From the NCBI RefSeq assembly GCF_004000605.1, contig NZ_CP018911.1, forward strand, positions 1 to 64,000: a stretch of DNA of 64,000 nt, in the 5' to 3' direction. The notes under the pieces were generated by a model. That model ran no database searches. It saw nothing but the letters and a program-made list of their open reading frames with translations, and had not been told where the DNA came from. Position 1 is the first letter of the stretch. Every line of letters starts with the position of its first letter. This document shows, one piece after another, positions 8,400-17,478 of the stretch. The translations under genes and the position numbers were made by a program. The stretch is from Glycocaulis alkaliphilus (lineage in GTDB: Bacteria; Pseudomonadota; Alphaproteobacteria; Caulobacterales; Maricaulaceae).

Positions 8400-9206
8400 A
8401 TGACACAGCGCCCCCGCCCGCTCGTCATGGGTATTGTCAATGTGACGCCCGACAGCTTCTCCGATGGCGGTCAGCATTTTGATGCCGCCCGCGCCGTCAC
8501 GCATGGCCATGCCCTGATCGATGCGGGTGCAGACTGGCTGGATATTGGCGGGGAAAGCACCAGGCCGGGCGCTGAGCCGGTCAGCGAAGCCGATGAACTG
8601 ACGCGCGTCATCCCTGTGATCGAAGGGCTGGCTGGTACTGGCATTCCCCTCTCCATCGACACGATGAAGCCGGGCGTGGCGCGCGCCGCCGTGCAGGCAG
8701 GCGCGAGCCTCTGGAATGATGTGAACGCCCTGCAGGCCGATGAAGCGCTGGAAACGGCCGCAGAGCTCGGCTGCCAGGTCTGTCTCATGCACATGCAGGG
8801 CGCGCCGCAGACCATGCAGGCCGACCCCGTTTACGGCGATGTCGTGGCCGAGGTGGAAGCTTTCCTGCTCGCGCGCGTCGAAGCCGCAGTGCAGGCGGGC
8901 GTTTCACGTGAAAATATCTGGCTTGATCCCGGCATAGGGTTCGGCAAGACACTCACCCATAATCTGGCGCTGATGGCAGCCCTGCCACGCCTTGCAGGCC
9001 ATGGCTTCCCGCTCCTCTTTGGCGCGTCTCGCAAGCGCTTCATCGCCGCGCTGGACGGCGATGCGCCTGCAGACCAGCGCCTTGGCGGGTCGATCGCGGC
9101 GGCGCTGCACGCGGCCCGGTCAGGGGCCGGGATGATCCGCGTACATGATGTGCGCGAAACCGTGCAGGCGCTGAAAATTCAGGCCGCCATCGCCAGCGCG
9201 CTCTAG
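8400..9206 (+). CDS. folP: dihydropteroate synthase
   Basis: Joins p-aminobenzoate to the pterin pyrophosphate in folate synthesis; target of sulfonamides. Its 268 residues carry the expected motifs: MGIVNVTPDSFSDGG at the N-terminus, DIGGESTRPG near 45, a central LMHMQG, LDPGIGFGKT near 180, and GASRKRF near 205. glmM, its frequent partner, is not next to it. The stretch coding VSREN near 168 uses A/T-ending codons and spells a parS-like palindrome (separate entry). The stop codon shares CTAG with the convergent helicase gene. Confidence 0.95.
   Translation: MTQRPRPLVMGIVNVTPDSFSDGGQHFDAARAVTHGHALIDAGADWLDIGGESTRPGAEPVSEADELTRVIPVIEGLAGTGIPLSIDTMKPGVARAAVQAGASLWNDVNALQADEALETAAELGCQVCLMHMQGAPQTMQADPVYGDVVAEVEAFLLARVEAAVQAGVSRENIWLDPGIGFGKTLTHNLALMAALPRLAGHGFPLLFGASRKRFIAALDGDAPADQRLGGSIAAALHAARSGAGMIRVHDVRETVQALKIQAAIASAL
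8901..8914. promoter_or_regulatory. parS-like ParB-binding site inside folP
   Basis: GTTTCACGTGAAAA matches 13 of 14 bases of the conserved parS core GTTTCACGTGAAAC, with a perfect 12-bp palindrome at 8902-8913. The codons covering it (GTT TCA CGT GAA AAT) all end in A or T, unlike the surrounding GC-rich usage, as if the DNA sequence itself were held. It is about 52 kb from the predicted origin. Confidence 0.6.
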
Positions 9207-11251
9207 CTGTCCTTGCGCGGCTTGCGCTTGATGCGCTTCAGGGTCTGGTCACCACCGGACGGGCCATCGCCCTTATAGGGCTTTTTACCGGCCTGCGGTT
9301 TGCCATCCTTGCCGGGCTTGCCAGCGTGGAACGGTTTCTCGCCGCCCGCCGGCTTGTCCTTCCGGAAAGGCTTGTCGCCCTTGAAGGATTTACCGCCCTT
9401 GTGCGGCCCCTTGTGCGCTCCATCCGGCTTTTTGCCCTGACCCAGCGGCTTGATATTCACACTCGGCGCGGGCGGCTTGTCCTCATAGAGGGCATCTTCC
9501 TCGCGCTCTGTCTTGCGGGCAAAGCGCTCCCGGCGGCCCGGACGGTCATCGCGCGGCGGGCGCTGACGGGCGGGCGGCGCATCCGGATTGGCAGGCTGCA
9601 AGGGCGTGTCGCCCGCGCGCCGGACCACCACGTTCTGGTCACGCTCGCGCGGCTCCAGAAGTGATTTTTCGAAATGCTCGACCTGCGCGCCGGTGATTTC
9701 AAAGCGGGTGGCCACCTCGCCAATATCAATCGCGCCAATATCGCGGCCCGTGACATCGCCCAGACGGCAGATCATCGGCACCAGCCAGCGCGGCTCGGCG
9801 CGTTGACGCCGGCCCATATCGACCTCGAACCAGACACTGCCCTCAAACCCGGCGCGCGGCGTGCGTTCACGGCGCTCGCGCCGCTCAAACGGCTCATTGC
9901 GGTCGCGCGGAGCTCGCTCCTCGCGCCGGACCGGGCCGCTATCCACCCCCAGCTCTTCAGGCGCGGGCAGGCGGCGCTCCAGCTCGGCCAGAAAGCCCAG
10001 CGCGACGCGTTCAGCGCCAAAGCGCTCGATGATCTCGCGCGCTTCACTGAGCCGGTCTTCGTCGATCTCGCCAGCAAAGGCGGGATGTTCACCAAGACGC
10101 TCGCGGTCTTTTGCCCGCACGGCCTCCGCGTCCGGCGCGTCGGACCACTCCGCATCGAGGCGCGCATCGCGTAAAAGCCTCGTCGCCCGGCCGCGCTGAT
10201 TGAACCCGGTGACCAGCACGCTGATACCCTTCGCGCCCGCGCGGCCCGTACGCCCTGAACGGTGCAGCAGGGTCTCTGAATTGTTGGGCAGATCGGCATG
10301 GATAACCAGATCCAGGCCCGGCAAATCGATCCCGCGCGCGGCCACATCGGTCGCCACGCACACGGCCGCACGGCCATCGCGCAGCGATTGCAGCGCCTTG
10401 GTACGTTCGGCCTGGCTGAGCTCGCCAGAGAGGGCGACGGAGGCAAAGCCGCGATTGGCCAGGCGCGCCGCCATGCGGTTCACGCCCTCGCGCGTGCCGC
10501 AGAACACCAGAGCGCGCGGCGCGCCATGATAGCGCAGCACGTTGATGACAGCGTTTTCCCGGTCGCGCGGCGGCACGGCATGCACGACATAGCTGATATC
10601 GGCGTGCTGGCTGCCATGGCTGATCGTGGAGATACGCACCGCATCTGACTGATAGGTCTGGGCGATGCGCGCGATCTCTTTCGACACCGTAGCCGAGAAG
10701 AGCAGCGTGCGGCGTTCTTCAGGGGCTGACCCCAGAATGAATTCAAGGTCTTCGCGGAAGCCGAAATCGAGCATCTCGTCGGCTTCATCGAGCACGATGG
10801 CGCGAATGGCAGAGAGATCCAGCGCGCCCCGCTCGATATGATCCTTCAGACGGCCCGGCGTGCCGACAATGATGTGCGCGCCGCGCTCCATGGCCCGGCG
10901 CTCGGCACGAGGATCCATGCCGCCAACCGCAGAAGCAATGCGCGCACCGGCATCAGCATAAAGCCAGGTGAGCTCGCGCTGGACCTGCAGGGCCAGCTCG
11001 CGCGTCGGCGCGATCACAAGAGCCAGCGGGCTTTGCGAGAAGGGCAGTTTTTCATCCTCGCCCAGAAGATCAGGGGCCATCGCGATGCCGAAGGCCACCG
11101 TCTTGCCAGAGCCGGTCTGGGCGGAAACCAGCAAATCCTGCCCGAAAGCGTCCTCGGCCAGCACCGCGCCCTGAACGTCGGTAAGGGTCTCATAGCCCTT
11201 GCGCGCCAGCGCTGCGCGCAGCGCGGGATGGATAGTGTCAGGCAGCGTCAT
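9203..11251 (-). CDS. DEAD-box RNA helicase with DbpA-type RNA-binding domain and basic tail
   Basis: A 682-residue ATP-dependent RNA helicase, probably for ribosome assembly or RNA decay. Core motifs are complete: SAQTGSGKT (I), PTRELA (Ia), VLDEADEMLDFGF (II), SAT (III) and HRSGRTGRAG (VI). After the core, GSVWFEVDMGRRQRAEPRW begins a DbpA-like RNA-binding domain (about 470-545). The last 130 residues are rich in Lys, Gly and Pro, likely unstructured and RNA-binding. The ATG at 11251 starts the conserved MTLPDTIHPAL; a longer frame from 11302 is less likely. Confidence 0.92.
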   Translation of the reverse strand: MTLPDTIHPALRAALARKGYETLTDVQGAVLAEDAFGQDLLVSAQTGSGKTVAFGIAMAPDLLGEDEKLPFSQSPLALVIAPTRELALQVQRELTWLYADAGARIASAVGGMDPRAERRAMERGAHIIVGTPGRLKDHIERGALDLSAIRAIVLDEADEMLDFGFREDLEFILGSAPEERRTLLFSATVSKEIARIAQTYQSDAVRISTISHGSQHADISYVVHAVPPRDRENAVINVLRYHGAPRALVFCGTREGVNRMAARLANRGFASVALSGELSQAERTKALQSLRDGRAAVCVATDVAARGIDLPGLDLVIHADLPNNSETLLHRSGRTGRAGAKGISVLVTGFNQRGRATRLLRDARLDAEWSDAPDAEAVRAKDRERLGEHPAFAGEIDEDRLSEAREIIERFGAERVALGFLAELERRLPAPEELGVDSGPVRREERAPRDRNEPFERRERRERTPRAGFEGSVWFEVDMGRRQRAEPRWLVPMICRLGDVTGRDIGAIDIGEVATRFEITGAQVEHFEKSLLEPRERDQNVVVRRAGDTPLQPANPDAPPARQRPPRDDRPGRRERFARKTEREEDALYEDKPPAPSVNIKPLGQGKKPDGAHKGPHKGGKSFKGDKPFRKDKPAGGEKPFHAGKPGKDGKPQAGKKPYKGDGPSGGDQTLKRIKRKPRKDS

Positions 11252-11396
11252 GAAAAGGCCTCGCAGGCGCGCGCTCAGACACAATCTGGCAGCGCGACAC
11301 AAAAAACATCAGGCGCGCAAATCCTCCGGCGCCCATACAGCGCGGCGCTATAGCAGCTTCCCCGTGATAAGGGAACTGATCTGGCTTTGGCTTCCG

Positions 11397-11708
11397 TCAG
11401 ACGCCGAAGATCAGAAGATCAATCGCAGCGAGAATGGCTCCGCGTGACGTCTCTTCGATATTGGTTACGGCCGGTCCGAGACTGCGGACGGGCAAAGCCG
11501 CCATGTCCGTCGTCACCAATGTGTATGTAACGCCGTCGATCGAGATGCCGGGTTTCAGGCGCGGGACGGCCTCCCTCGCGGACTGGGCAACAGGAACCAG
11601 GGGAATGACAACACAGCTGGCAAGGTCTGCCAGAAGATTGGACTGAACTACGACCACAAACGGCACGCCCGGTAGCGGCACGCGGTGAACATCGAACTGA
11701 CGCGGCAA
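11397..11708 (-). CDS. ccdB: CcdB-family gyrase toxin
   Basis: A 103-residue CcdB homologue: QFDVHR at the N-terminus, CVVIPLVPV, then TLVTTDMAALPV and the C-terminal AAIDLLIFGV, close to the IxxFGI end that contacts GyrA in plasmid CcdB. The only in-frame start is TTG at 11708, three bases after the ccdA stop, with AAGGAC upstream. It forms an operon with ccdA under a palindromic promoter. Function as a gyrase poison is inferred from the family. Confidence 0.85.
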   Translation of the reverse strand: MPRQFDVHRVPLPGVPFVVVVQSNLLADLASCVVIPLVPVAQSAREAVPRLKPGISIDGVTYTLVTTDMAALPVRSLGPAVTNIEETSRGAILAAIDLLIFGV

Positions 11709-11711
11709 TTC

Positions 11712-11963
11712 TCAGTCCTTCCCGGATAGGCCAGCCGCCCATTCCGGTGACAGCAGCGTGCCAGTCCGCTCAATACGCGCGTTGTGTGCCATCAGGGCGT
11801 CAGCATTCTCACGTTTCCAGCGCTCCGCCTGAGTTTCCTGAATTGCGCGCTTCAACCCGTCCTCAGCAGCGTGCGAGATATTGAGCCCGAGGGCGCGAGC
11901 CGCTTCGAGTACATGTGTCTCCACCGTCAGGTTGACGCGGACTTTGTTTGCCGGACCAGCCAT
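11712..11963 (-). CDS. ccdA: CcdA-family antitoxin
   Basis: An 83-residue antitoxin. The N-terminal half (KVRVNLTVETHVLEAARALG) is a ribbon-helix-helix DNA-binding module. The C-terminal half (ERWKRENADALMAHNARIER) is the acidic, extended segment that wraps the toxin, a hallmark of CcdA. It is first in the operon with ccdB, as is usual. It should repress its own promoter, where an inverted repeat overlaps a consensus -10 box. GGAG lies upstream of the ATG. Confidence 0.83.
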   Translation of the reverse strand: MAGPANKVRVNLTVETHVLEAARALGLNISHAAEDGLKRAIQETQAERWKRENADALMAHNARIERTGTLLSPEWAAGLSGKD

Positions 11964-11983
11964 GACAAATCTCCAAGCTTCGA

Positions 11984-12023
11984 TATGCGCATGATTATAC
12001 GCATACGAGCAGAGCTTTGTCAG
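11984..12023 (-). promoter_or_regulatory. ccdAB promoter and operator
   Basis: On the minus strand CTGACA (12023-12018), an 18-bp spacer and a perfect TATAAT (11999-11994) form a sigma-70 type promoter about 31 bp before ccdA. An inverted repeat TATGCG-N10-CGCATA (11984-12005) brackets the -10 box, as expected for CcdA autorepression. Confidence 0.7.
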
Positions 12024-12033
12024 CTCTCAAGTG

Positions 12034-12555
12034 TTACAACCCCTCAAAGACGCTGTCGAAGCGCACCATGCCTTTCACGCCCTGCATCGCCGCCCGGTCC
12101 AGCCGCGAAATCATGAAGGCTTCCTCCGGAACGCCCTCATAGGGGCACGTGATTCCCAGCGGCCCCGCCGGGACGAAACCGAAGCGCGGATAATAGGCCG
12201 GGTGGCCGATGAGCACGACGAAGGGCGCACCGCGCGCCTGCGCACAAGAGAGGGCCGAGCGGCAGAGCGCCGACCCGACACCGCTGCGCTGGCCGGCCGG
12301 GTCAACACTGACGGGCGCCAGTGCCAGCCCGTCCCTGACCACCCCGCCAGCCTCGTCCACGATGGGCGCGGGCGAGAGCATGATATGCCCGGCAAGCCCG
12401 TTGCCCGGTATCTCGGCGACCAGCGAAATCACCTCATCGCCATGCTTGTCACGCAACAGATCGACCAGCCTTGCCTCGTCATCGCGCTGGAAGGCGGCAT
12501 GGGTGAGCCGGTGAACAGCCGTCTGGTCCTGTTCTGTCTCAGGTCTGATCAGCAT
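12034..12555 (-). CDS. GNAT-family N-acetyltransferase
   Basis: A 173-residue single GNAT domain of the YhbS type. Motif A with the acetyl-CoA loop is visible as SVDPAGQRSGVGSALCRSAL (about 83-102), followed by VLIGHPAYYPRFGF, which is typical of this subgroup. It starts nine bases after the stop of the upstream ABC exporter gene and is probably cotranscribed. The acceptor substrate is unknown. Confidence 0.85.
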   Translation of the reverse strand: MLIRPETEQDQTAVHRLTHAAFQRDDEARLVDLLRDKHGDEVISLVAEIPGNGLAGHIMLSPAPIVDEAGGVVRDGLALAPVSVDPAGQRSGVGSALCRSALSCAQARGAPFVVLIGHPAYYPRFGFVPAGPLGITCPYEGVPEEAFMISRLDRAAMQGVKGMVRFDSVFEGL

Positions 12556-12564
12556 GACCCGCCC

Positions 12565-14358
12565 CTATTCCGCCACCGCCAGCGCCGCGAGGCGCGCATA
12601 CACGCCATCGCCTTGCGCGCGCAGCTCGCCATGCGTGCCCTGCTCGACGATCCGGCCCTCATTGAAGACCAGAATCCGGTCTGCGTCCCGGATAGTGGAC
12701 AGGCGGTGGGCGATCACGATGGCAGTGCGGCCCGCCATGACATCGGCCATCGCCTCCTGCACCTCGCGCTCGGTCTCGTTGTCGAGGCTGGACGTGGCTT
12801 CGTCAAAGATCAGGATCGGCGCATCGGCGAGCACCGCGCGGGCAATCGCCACGCGCTGACGCTCCCCGCCGGACAGCTTCACCCCGCGCTCACCCACCAG
12901 CGTGTCATACCCGGCGGGCAGGCGCGCGATGAAATCATGCGCACGCGCACGCTTTGCCGCCGCGATGATCTCCTCCATGGAGGCATCAGGGCGCGCATAG
13001 GCGATATTCTCCGCAATCGAGCGGTGAAACAGGGCCGGATCCTGCGGGACGAGCGCTATGGAACGGCGCAGGCTTGCCTGCTTCACACCGCGCACATCCT
13101 GCCCGTCAATGAGAATTGCGCCCTCATCGACGTCATAGAGCCGCTGGACCAGCTTCACGAAAGTGGACTTGCCCGAGCCCGTAGGACCGACCAGAGCCAC
13201 TTTCTCGCCAGCGGGGACCTCCAGCGAGAAATCCTCGTAAAGCGGGCGGTTCTGCCCGGCATAGGTAAAGCGCACGCGGTCAAAACTGATGGCCCCGGGA
13301 CCCGGCACAAAGTCCGGCGCGCCCGGAACATCGGCGATTCCCGCCTCCTGCAGGGCGTAGGCGGCGATGTCCTGGATCTCGTCGAGACCTCGCTGGACGT
13401 TCTGCACTTCCTCACCAAAGCGGCGCATATAGCCCGCCATCAGCATGAAGGCGGTGATCGCAAACACCACCGCGCCGGGGCTTGCCTCACCGCGCTGCCA
13501 CAGATTGATGAGCAGCCCCGTCAGGCCCGCCTGCAGGGCAAGCACGGCAATGATCTGCACCAGCCAGGTGTTCACAAAGCGCAGCCAGGTCTTCTTCACT
13601 TCCGCCCGCCAGCGCCAGGCCAGCGTATGGAAACGCTGGTCCTCGCGCCCTTCAGCCCCGAAACCTTTCACCGTGGCGATACCCGACATGGCATCGGCCA
13701 CCGCGCCGCCCAGCTCGGAATCGATACGGTTGGAACGGATATTCTGCGGGCGCACATAGAGCGCCGACATCAGCACCGAGGCCACGATGAAAATGGCGGT
13801 GACGCTCAGCGCATAGAGCCCGACCAGCGGCCAGGTGAACAGCATGTAGACACCCAGCCCCGCCATCACGAGGACAGAGGGGATCAGCCCGAACCAGAGC
13901 GTCGCCGTGATCGTGTCATAGGCCCACATGCCGCGCGTGATCTTGCGCACGACCGAGCCGGCAAACGTGCTGGCATGCCAGTCGAGCGCGAAGCGCTGCA
14001 CGCGCGCGAAAGACTCCGTCGTCATGTCGGCCATGTTGGCGCTGGAAAAGCGTATCTCGAAGCGCACCGCGATCTGGCGCATGGCGTTGAACGCAATGGC
14101 AAGGCCCAGAAACAGCGCGAACGCCGCCCAGTGGCCGCCATCGCCATTGCCGGTCCCATTATTGCCAGTCATCGTGTCGATGAGCCGGCCGGCAGCGACG
14201 GGAATGAACACGTCGATCACCGTGGCAATGAGCGTGAAACCCACCAGCGCGGCAAAGAACCACGGGCGGCGCATCCACTGGCGCCACAGGAAAGCCAGAA
14301 CGGCAGCGTTGGAAAGCACGCGCGGTGCATGCGCGTCATCATCAAATTGTTCGGTCAT
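12565..14358 (-). CDS. ABC exporter half-transporter (permease fused to ATPase)
   Basis: A 597-residue type I exporter that should work as a homodimer in the inner membrane. Residues about 25-320 hold six predicted membrane helices. The ATPase domain has Walker A GPTGSGKST, the signature LSGGERQR, Walker B ILIFDEATSSLD and the switch histidine in VIAHRLS. The ATG at 14358 is preferred; the frame runs back to 14628 but that extension has no membrane or domain features. Substrate (lipid, drug or peptide) cannot be told. The GNAT gene follows directly. Confidence 0.9.
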   Translation of the reverse strand: MTEQFDDDAHAPRVLSNAAVLAFLWRQWMRRPWFFAALVGFTLIATVIDVFIPVAAGRLIDTMTGNNGTGNGDGGHWAAFALFLGLAIAFNAMRQIAVRFEIRFSSANMADMTTESFARVQRFALDWHASTFAGSVVRKITRGMWAYDTITATLWFGLIPSVLVMAGLGVYMLFTWPLVGLYALSVTAIFIVASVLMSALYVRPQNIRSNRIDSELGGAVADAMSGIATVKGFGAEGREDQRFHTLAWRWRAEVKKTWLRFVNTWLVQIIAVLALQAGLTGLLINLWQRGEASPGAVVFAITAFMLMAGYMRRFGEEVQNVQRGLDEIQDIAAYALQEAGIADVPGAPDFVPGPGAISFDRVRFTYAGQNRPLYEDFSLEVPAGEKVALVGPTGSGKSTFVKLVQRLYDVDEGAILIDGQDVRGVKQASLRRSIALVPQDPALFHRSIAENIAYARPDASMEEIIAAAKRARAHDFIARLPAGYDTLVGERGVKLSGGERQRVAIARAVLADAPILIFDEATSSLDNETEREVQEAMADVMAGRTAIVIAHRLSTIRDADRILVFNEGRIVEQGTHGELRAQGDGVYARLAALAVAE

Positions 14359-14710
14359 GATCGTCTCGAATGCGTGGGGTCCGCACGGGCCCAGTGACGG
14401 GCGCGGACCAGGGGTCTGAAAATGGAAGCGTGGCTGTGCGGCAGGGGAAAGTGTTACGCAGGACGGCAGCCTTTCGGCCAGGCGTCCCGGTGCCCCCTTG
14501 TCCGCGCTACCGCGTGCGCGTGAGGGCGCTCCAGATTTCAGATCGCATGGGTCGGACGAGACCTCCTTTGGACGGCTAAACGCCGCCGGTGAGGGAAGCG
14601 TGTTACACCCGCCTGCCCGCCGGGCCAAGCGCGCAGACCGAAAACTGTGGCATTGTGGTTAACAGGTGTGGCGGTGAAGGCACAGGCGTGCAGCCTGCGA
14701 TTGCTGGCTT

Positions 14711-14840
14711 CCTCCCCCGTTCACGGGGGAGGTGTCGAGCGTCAGCGAGACGGAGGGGGGGAGCTTTCTGGCAATCCCCCCCTTGGTCCTTCGGGCGTTC
14801 GAAGCTTCGCTTCTCACCCCGCCCGTAAACGGGGGGAGAA
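14711..14840. repeat. intergenic GC-rich palindromic repeat element
   Basis: The 507-bp gap between the ABC exporter and the FzlA-like gene contains no gene. Within it, CCTCCCCCGTTCACGGGGGA folds on itself, followed by GTCGAGCGTCAGCGAGACGG, a run of G, then an inverted counterpart (CCCCCC ... CACCCCGCCCGTAAACGGGG). Elements of this style are common dispersed repeats in alphaproteobacterial genomes. The remainder (14359-14710) shows nothing recognisable beyond promoter-proximal sequence. Confidence 0.65.
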
Positions 14841-14865
14841 ACGCAACAAGCGCTGGTAGAGAGTG

Positions 14866-15543
14866 TCAGAAATCCAGATCGGCATACCAGCGCGCGGGCG
14901 GCAGGCCGGGCAGGCGGTCATCCAGGAGCGAGCGGAAGGCCGGACGGCACTTGATGCGCTCATACCAGGCCTTGGCCGCCGGGAAGCTGTCCCAGGGCAC
15001 ATCGCCCAGATAATCCACGCACGAAAGATGCGCCGCCGCCACCAGATCAGCCATGGAGTAGCGCGGCCCCGCCAGCCCGTCGCGGCGCTCCAAGAGCATG
15101 CTCATATAATCAAGATGCGCACGCAGGAAATCGCGCCCCGCCCGGATAATCCCGGCATCGGGAGAGCCCAGATTCTGCATGCGCTTTTCCAGCTTCTCAT
15201 GCAGCAGATAGGCATTCACCTCGGCATCGAACTTGCGGTCAAACCAGGTGACCAGCCGGCGCACCTCGGCGCGGCCCGCCGGGTCTGATGGCAGAAGCGG
15301 CGGTTCGGGCCGCGTCTCTTCCAGATGGGCCAGAATGGCATCGGCCTGCACGATGACCAGCGGCGTCTCGCCGCTGCGGTCTTCGAGTACCGGCGTCAGC
15401 CCCGCCGGGTTGAGATCGAAAAACGCATCTTCCGGTTCCCATACCCGCTGGAAGCGCAGCTCCACGGCGCACTTCTTCTCGGCCAGCGCAAGACGCGCCT
15501 GCCGGGACCAGGGATCAAGGGGCCAGTGGTGCAGAATAAACAT
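14866..15543 (-). CDS. fzlA: glutathione S-transferase-like protein, FzlA type
   Basis: A 225-residue GST fold: thioredoxin-like N-terminal half (HHWPLDPWSRQARLALAEK, NPAGLTPVL, a QADAI strand) and an all-helical C-terminal half. The C-terminus, DDRLPGLPPARWYADLDF, and the central VRRLVTWFDRKFDAEV are close to what I recall of FzlA, the Caulobacter GST-like protein that binds FtsZ filaments and is needed for constriction. It may thus be a division protein rather than a detoxifying enzyme. The ortholog call is from memory of the family, not a search. Confidence 0.7.
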   Translation of the reverse strand: MFILHHWPLDPWSRQARLALAEKKCAVELRFQRVWEPEDAFFDLNPAGLTPVLEDRSGETPLVIVQADAILAHLEETRPEPPLLPSDPAGRAEVRRLVTWFDRKFDAEVNAYLLHEKLEKRMQNLGSPDAGIIRAGRDFLRAHLDYMSMLLERRDGLAGPRYSMADLVAAAHLSCVDYLGDVPWDSFPAAKAWYERIKCRPAFRSLLDDRLPGLPPARWYADLDF

Positions 15544-15588
15544 CGGCCAAAACGCTAATGCGCTTCGCGCGGCGGTTTAAGCGCGTAT

Positions 15589-16593
15589 TCAGCGCGCGCC
15601 GCCATCATGGGGCTCCGGGTCGGCGTCGAAAAAGCCCCGCCCGTGCGCCTCGCCATAGCCTTTGGGATCGGAATGGATCAGCAGGTCCGCGGCCGGATAG
15701 TGTTTGAGGACCCGCAGCTCGGCCGCCACCACGACGTCATGAGCCTCTTTGAGCGTCTGGAACGGCTCCAGATCCATGTGAACCTGAATGTGGATAAGCG
15801 GCCCGGCCGCGCGGGTACGTAGTTCATGCACGCCCAGCACGCGCGGATCGTCTGTCAGGAGAGCCTCGATATGCGCGCGGGTTGCGTCCGGCAATTCCCG
15901 GTCGAGCAGCTGGTTGACGGACTCCCGGCCCAGCTCAAACGCCGACTTTGCCAGCAGAACACCGACAAACAGCGCCAGAATCGGGTCTGCCCGCTCCAGC
16001 CCGGCAAAGACCGCCAGCGCAATCCCGCCCATCACGGCCAGGTTGGACAATACATCGGCAGAATAATGCGCACGGTCGCCCGTTACGGCGATGGAGCCGG
16101 TGCGCCGGATGACCAGCGTCTGCATGCGGATAAGGCCAAGCGTGAGGACCAGCGACAGCGCCATCACCGCCAGCGCCCAGCCTCCGGCCTCGACGGGCTG
16201 CGGATCAATCAGACGGCGCGTGCCTTCCACAAACAGGAAGAGGGCCGAGGCCGCCACCAATACCGCCTGCAGGAGGCTGGAGAAAGCTTCCGCCTTGCCA
16301 TGGCCGAAACGGTGCTCATTGTCGGCAGGACGGGCCGCATAACGCACGGCGAGAAAGGCCGTCACAGAGGCCGCAAGGTCCAGAAGCGAGTCAAAAAAGC
16401 TCGCCAGCAGGGCGATCGAACCCGACGCTATCCAGCCCGCGAGCTTGGCGCCCACCAGAATCAGCGCCACGCTGACCGAAAGCGCCGTCGCCATCGTATT
16501 GATGCGCTGCGACTCAGCCGGATCCATACGGCCAGGCCCTGCCGGGCTGGCAGGCGGCATATCCGTTTCGGGCGCGGGTGACGGTGTAGCCAT
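15589..16593 (-). CDS. cation diffusion facilitator (FieF/CzcD-type metal efflux pump)
   Basis: A 334-residue inner-membrane proton/metal antiporter with about six membrane helices. Metal-site residues are visible in SFFDSLLD (helix 2, DxxxD) and GDRAHYSADVLSN (helix 5, HxxxD), the DxxxD/HxxxD set of the Zn/Fe/Cd-transporting group. HRFGHGKAEA follows helix 2. A cytoplasmic C-terminal domain with HELRTR and HIQVHMDL completes the family pattern. The ATG at 16593 (MATPSPAPE) is chosen over an ATG seven codons earlier; the N-terminal extension is Pro-rich. Confidence 0.88.
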   Translation of the reverse strand: MATPSPAPETDMPPASPAGPGRMDPAESQRINTMATALSVSVALILVGAKLAGWIASGSIALLASFFDSLLDLAASVTAFLAVRYAARPADNEHRFGHGKAEAFSSLLQAVLVAASALFLFVEGTRRLIDPQPVEAGGWALAVMALSLVLTLGLIRMQTLVIRRTGSIAVTGDRAHYSADVLSNLAVMGGIALAVFAGLERADPILALFVGVLLAKSAFELGRESVNQLLDRELPDATRAHIEALLTDDPRVLGVHELRTRAAGPLIHIQVHMDLEPFQTLKEAHDVVVAAELRVLKHYPAADLLIHSDPKGYGEAHGRGFFDADPEPHDGGAR

Positions 16594-16647
16594 GGCGCCG
16601 ATATAGGCGCACACCGTTACATTGTCACCAACGCCCGCTCGCGCAGA

Positions 16648-17385
16648 TCAGCTCGCGAAATACGCCTCGACCTCGCGGATCAGGGCTTTCTTGGCCACTT
16701 CCACGATGCGCTTGCCCTTCTCCGGTGTGGCCTGCGAGGGATCAGAGCCGATCCGGCCATCGGGGAATTTCTTGCGGTAATCTGCCGCGTCGGTGAACCG
16801 GCCCTCTGGCGCGGTTTTCGGCGTCATCACCACGTCTTTCACCGCCTCTGGATAGGCGTAATAGGTGACGGCAACCTCCGAGGCCGTGGCATGGCTGCCA
16901 TCGCCTTCAGGGAACAGCTCCTTGCAGACCTGTGCCACCTCGTCAAACATCCACCAGGAGGTCTGTTTGAGCTTGTAGGGGCAGGCCTCGCCATCGAGCG
17001 ACCAGGCCGCATAGCTTTCCACGAACGCGGCATCAATGGTGGTGATGTTTCCGCCATGGCCATTGAGGAAGAAGATGCGCTTGAAGCCGTGCCGGTGCAG
17101 GCTGTCGATCCAGTCATTGAGCGCGGCAATCATGGTTGTCGGACGCAGCGTGATCGAGCCGGTAAAGCCTAGATGATGTTGGGCAGAGCCAACCGAGAAG
17201 GTCGGCCCGACCAGAAAGCCCGCCTCGTCGCCCGCTTCTTTTGCGATCACTTCAGGACAGATCGCGTCCGTACCCAGCAGGCCGTTCGGGCCATGCTGTT
17301 CGACAGAGCCGATCGGGATGATGATGCCCTTGGACTTCTTCAGATAGGCTTCGACTTCGGGCCAGCTGGCCTGGTTGAGCTGCAT
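16648..17385 (-). CDS. creatininase-family amidohydrolase
   Basis: A 245-residue member of the creatininase/MftE fold. Metal-binding positions are present: SVEQHGP (about 28-34), GTDA near 39, the strongly conserved NGHGGN near 110, and the glutamate in TASEVAVTYY. Family members act on creatinine, formamidopyrimidine, or modified peptides; no neighbouring gene suggests which. It stands alone on the minus strand, with the TerB-like gene and acs on its other side. Confidence 0.8.
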   Translation of the reverse strand: MQLNQASWPEVEAYLKKSKGIIIPIGSVEQHGPNGLLGTDAICPEVIAKEAGDEAGFLVGPTFSVGSAQHHLGFTGSITLRPTTMIAALNDWIDSLHRHGFKRIFFLNGHGGNITTIDAAFVESYAAWSLDGEACPYKLKQTSWWMFDEVAQVCKELFPEGDGSHATASEVAVTYYAYPEAVKDVVMTPKTAPEGRFTDAADYRKKFPDGRIGSDPSQATPEKGKRIVEVAKKALIREVEAYFAS

Positions 17386-17478
17386 ACCGGTATGTCTCCC
17401 GCAAATGAGGGGTCAATCATTCGCGACGGAGATCAGCCGATCACGCACCGTCTTGCAAGGGGATAGGCGCAGATAGGT

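Noticed and set aside
12031-14397. Very long open frame on the plus strand
   Set aside because: It is antisense to the GNAT and ABC exporter genes, which have full domain motifs; GC-rich DNA gives long shadow frames. The translation is Arg/His-rich with no domain.
14711-14840. Insertion sequence remnant
   Set aside because: Palindromic and GC-rich but without a transposase fragment; fits a dispersed intergenic repeat.
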